Part shown: piece after piece, positions 61,420-64,000 of the stretch
How positions within the stretch are numbered: the first letter of the stretch is position 1
Layout: each line of letters starts with the position of its first letter
NCBI GenBank assembly: GCA_017436575.1
Contig: JAFSCU010000049.1
Location: 1-64,000 of the forward strand
Source: Oscillospiraceae bacterium
GTDB lineage: Bacteria; Bacillota; Clostridia; Oscillospirales; Ruminococcaceae
Reading direction: 5' to 3'
DNA: 64,000 nucleotides
Notes under the pieces: model-generated
What the model was told of the DNA's origin: nothing
Seen by the model: only the letters and a program-made list of their open reading frames with translations
The model's database searches: none
Position numbers and translations under genes: made by a program

Positions 61420-62601
61420 TTATTTTGTCAGGTCAAGGATTTCTGCGCAAACAATTCTTACTTCTTCTTCTGTCAGGTTGGAAGAGCAAGGAATGTTTAC
61501 AATTTTTCCCACATAGTCTCTGGCATTTGGCAGAGGCATGCACAGGCTGTTTTTGTATGGTGCCTGGTCTGGGTTCAGCAGCCAGATTGGACGGGACTGG
61601 ATTTTTCTCTGTGCCAGGCCTTCAATCATTTCGTTTCTTGAGATTTTGCAATCGTCCAGATACAGCTGGTGGAACCACATTGATGAACGGATACCAGGTG
61701 TGTAATCAATCATTTTCAGGCCGTTTTTGCCGTCCAGCAGTTCTTTGTAGATAGCAAAGTTTCTGTTTTTTGTTGCCACAAAGTCTTCCAGATGTTCCAG
61801 CTGGGCCAGACCCAGTGCTGCAGCAATGTTGTTCATACGGTAGTTATAACCAACATCTGTGTGGATAAACAGCAGGTTGTCTTCTTTTTTAGCCATATCC
61901 TGTGCTTCTTCAGACAGCACAGCCATATTGTGACGGGAGGCTTCATTATGGCAGATAGCCATACCGCCGCCGCCTGTTGTCATAACTTTGTTGCCGTTGA
62001 AAGACAGTGCACCATAGTGACCGATTGTACCCAGATGTCTGCCTTTGTAGCGACCTTCTGTTACAAATGTACCTACAGATTCTGTGGCATCTTCCAGCAC
62101 AAACAGGTTGTATTTTTCAGCAATATCCATCAGGCGTTCCATATTTGCCATATTGCCGAAAACATGAACAGGAATCATACCTTTTACATGGGCACCTGTT
62201 GTTTTGTTGATAAGTTTGCCGTCAACCATTTCGCAATAGTTGTCGATAAAATACTGCACGCTGTCAGGGTCCATACAGAAGTATTTGTCACAGTCAACGA
62301 ATACAGGTTCACCGCCGCAGAAACGAACAGGGTTTACCGCAGCAATAAAAGTAAGGGCTGCACAGATAACTTCATCACCAGGGCCAACACCTGCGTCAAC
62401 CAGTGACAGATGCAGTGCTGCTGTACCGCTGTTTGTGGCAACAACCATATCTGTGCCCATATATTCAGCCATAGCTTTTTCAAATTTTGGAATCAGTGGG
62501 CCTGCTGTGGAAACCCATGTTGATGCAACTGCATCACTTACATATTTAACTTCATTGCCTGGAAAGTTAGGCACTGAAAGCGGAATAAATTTTCTTTCCA
62601 T
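61420..62601 (-). CDS. LegC-family PLP aminotransferase
   Basis: A 393-aa DegT/DnrJ/EryC1-type aminotransferase. Start IPLSVPNFPGNEVKYVSDAV, substrate segment STAGPLIPKFEKAMAEY and PLP-lysine region SFNGNKVMTTGGGGM match LegC, which aminates the 4-keto intermediate made by LegB. No LegB dehydratase is visible in the window. First gene of the cluster on this strand. Confidence 0.92.
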   Translation of the reverse strand: MERKFIPLSVPNFPGNEVKYVSDAVASTWVSTAGPLIPKFEKAMAEYMGTDMVVATNSGTAALHLSLVDAGVGPGDEVICAALTFIAAVNPVRFCGGEPVFVDCDKYFCMDPDSVQYFIDNYCEMVDGKLINKTTGAHVKGMIPVHVFGNMANMERLMDIAEKYNLFVLEDATESVGTFVTEGRYKGRHLGTIGHYGALSFNGNKVMTTGGGGMAICHNEASRHNMAVLSEEAQDMAKKEDNLLFIHTDVGYNYRMNNIAAALGLAQLEHLEDFVATKNRNFAIYKELLDGKNGLKMIDYTPGIRSSMWFHQLYLDDCKISRNEMIEGLAQRKIQSRPIWLLNPDQAPYKNSLCMPLPNARDYVGKIVNIPCSSNLTEEEVRIVCAEILDLTK

Positions 62602-62681
62602 ATATATTTCTCCTCTGTTTTAATGGGATAAAATTCTTTTTATTCTACTATTATACAACTTATTTGTAAATTTTTATATAG

Positions 62682-63296
62682 TTATTCAAAACTTTTTGTA
62701 AATAATTCTTGAACAAAACGCAGAATTGCCGCCAAGAGCAGCGAATATACCACCCACATCATAAGATGATAGGGTGTAACCGCCAGATAATCTGACATAC
62801 TGTGAGGCGGGTTGATAATAACAGAATCAAAATCAATCATATTGCCGGCCAGAGTAGTAGGGTCCAGACGGATATCCACCACATAGGTTGCAGGCATATT
62901 GCAATGGTAGAGCTGCGGGTTATCCCTGTCCTGTGATACATACAGCCTTTTCTGTGGTGAGAAACCTTCACCGGGCTGTGTGAAGTAATACAGAATAATA
63001 TCACCGGGATAAACCAGATAATCGGCTGTAAAACTGATGCCGGTAAACATTCCGCTGACATTTACCATCATTTTGGGGTCGCCGTCTGTGGTCTGCCACT
63101 GACCGTTTTTTTCACGCATACCGTCAAGCACAAAGTCCTGCACAGCCATTTGTCTGGTTGTCAGACTGCCGTTTTCACGGGCAGAAATCTCTTTGCCGTA
63201 ATTCATACAGCCTTTGGCGGCAAAACCCAGTGCCACTGCTACAAAGGATACCAGCAGAAGTATACTGAAAGGAATATTTTTCACTCTCTTAATCAA
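62682..63296 (-). CDS. Membrane protein with two helices, cluster-associated
   Basis: A 204-aa protein with an N-terminal helix (about 12-30), an extracellular beta-rich domain (GFSPQKRLYVSQDRDNPQLY) and a C-terminal helix (about 175-195). No family recognised. It overlaps the following large membrane gene by eight bases and probably serves the same envelope function. Confidence 0.75.
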   Translation of the reverse strand: MIKRVKNIPFSILLLVSFVAVALGFAAKGCMNYGKEISARENGSLTTRQMAVQDFVLDGMREKNGQWQTTDGDPKMMVNVSGMFTGISFTADYLVYPGDIILYYFTQPGEGFSPQKRLYVSQDRDNPQLYHCNMPATYVVDIRLDPTTLAGNMIDFDSVIINPPHSMSDYLAVTPYHLMMWVVYSLLLAAILRFVQELFTKSFE

Positions 63297-64000
63297 AGTT
63301 TACTGTACCCCCTTTCACCAGTTCAAAACGCAGGCTGTCATCGCCATAGATAACCTTATAATAGCCCACTGCCGCGTTGCCGGTTTCGCTGGTGGAAACA
63401 TCACACAATTCGTCAAAATAAACACAGAATTCATGGCTGGTCCAGTCCATAAGCATATGGGTTACACCATAGTCTGTAAATCTGTCATACATTTCTTTTC
63501 GCAGCAGCTGTTTTGTTTCTTCTTCGGTTTCACCTGCAGAAACAAAATCTCGGTTTGGGATAATGTAGTTGTCGCTGAGTTCAAAAGTATAGGTAAACCA
63601 GCGCATACCGTCATCCTGACCGGAGTAAAGCCAGATAACATCCTCTTCGCCCACAGCATCACGGATGTGGTCTGTTTTGGCAGCTATATCACGGCGCACG
63701 CCAAAGGAGTTTCCGGCCACACCGGTGAAAATATTTTCCGGCAGTACATAGAAATTGAACAATACCAACACACAGCAGACAATGCCTGCCATAGCGCCTT
63801 TTGCCCAGAATTTTGCACCGTCACGGGCGACCATAGCCAGACAGAACAGTGCCATCATAAGCCATGGAATATAGTAAGTGTACATATAGCGGTCATAGCT
63901 TACCAGATTGTAAGCTTCGTCCCCTAAAATGTAAACATATAACAGCAAATGGAAAATATAGTAGCCAACAAAGCCTACTATTGTAGAAAAAAGCATAGCG
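63289..64000 (-). CDS. Large membrane protein, C-terminal part (GT39-like), runs off the window
   Basis: The visible C-terminus has several membrane helices (GFVGYYIFHLLLYVYILGDE, then WLMMALFCLAMVAR) followed by an extracellular domain (YNLVSYDRYMYTYYIPWLMM precedes it). It resembles the C-terminal end of GT39-type membrane glycosyltransferases, but the catalytic N-terminus lies outside. Open to 64000. Confidence 0.6.
   Translation of the reverse strand, partial: AMLFSTIVGFVGYYIFHLLLYVYILGDEAYNLVSYDRYMYTYYIPWLMMALFCLAMVARDGAKFWAKGAMAGIVCCVLVLFNFYVLPENIFTGVAGNSFGVRRDIAAKTDHIRDAVGEEDVIWLYSGQDDGMRWFTYTFELSDNYIIPNRDFVSAGETEEETKQLLRKEMYDRFTDYGVTHMLMDWTSHEFCVYFDELCDVSTSETGNAAVGYYKVIYGDDSLRFELVKGGTVNFD

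Overview
The window looks like chromosomal DNA of an anaerobic, spore-forming member of the Bacillota, most likely class Clostridia. It has a Gram-positive ribosomal/secE/nusG block, SpoVAC-AD-AE spore genes, an oxygen-sensitive Fe-S serine dehydratase, a BlaI/M56 pair, Tn916-type recombination proteins, AGGAGG-type ribosome-binding sites and moderate AT richness. I cannot name genus or species. Most CDSs are ordinary and well supported.

Layout. 1-2950 (minus): rpmG-secE-nusG-rplK-rplA-rplJ, with an L10-type attenuating leader before rplJ. 3277-7336 (plus): ddl-murI-DUF1934-argS. 7513-13000: an exported protein, a methyltransferase, and a two-component system with a TVP38 membrane protein. 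13222-17047 (minus): an OmpR regulator, a small FakA-like domain protein and a Cys-bearing kinase, followed by HtrA. 17211-18009: a barnase/barstar pair whose secreted nuclease is interrupted by an in-frame TAA. 18133-25900: small membrane proteins, asparaginase, a glutaredoxin-like protein, RecG, BlaI/M56 and DUF896. 26029-29700: hemolysin III, tRNA-Ser(CGA), a small membrane protein related to the M56 sensor domain, and spoVAC-D-E. 29760-35128: serine dehydratase with its transporter and a divergent LysR regulator, then a ferredoxin divergent from an HxlR regulator over a 26-bp palindrome.

Two regions stand out. (1) 35313-36805 has no convincing protein gene. Its minus strand has a near-consensus extended promoter, about 1.49 kb of purine-rich tandem units spaced about 142 nt apart with many small GAAA-loop hairpins, and a strong intrinsic terminator. 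I read it as a large tandem-repeat non-coding RNA that I do not recognise. (2) 37185-48935 is bounded by a 50-bp direct repeat (49/50) that covers the ribosome-binding site and first codons of ychF. Matching paired integrase arm sites lie just inside both ends, and an AAA ATPase, a Xis-like protein and a Tn916-type integrase sit at the right end. This integrative element carries a whole phosphate system: PstSCAB, PhoU, PhoB, PhoR and a Na/Pi cotransporter, with 11-bp-spaced Pho-box-like repeats before pstS and the cotransporter. The flank left of attL looks like the right end of a second, older element.

48920-64000: intact ychF, small membrane proteins, MTA/SAH nucleosidase and an SdpI-like protein. 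A minus-strand nonulosonic (probably legionaminic) acid cluster follows (LegC, PtmE, LegI, LegG, two Gfo/Idh oxidoreductases, LegF), interrupted by an opposite-strand lipoprotein gene. The window ends in membrane genes that run off the edge. Two families of short dispersed repeats fill several intergenic gaps.
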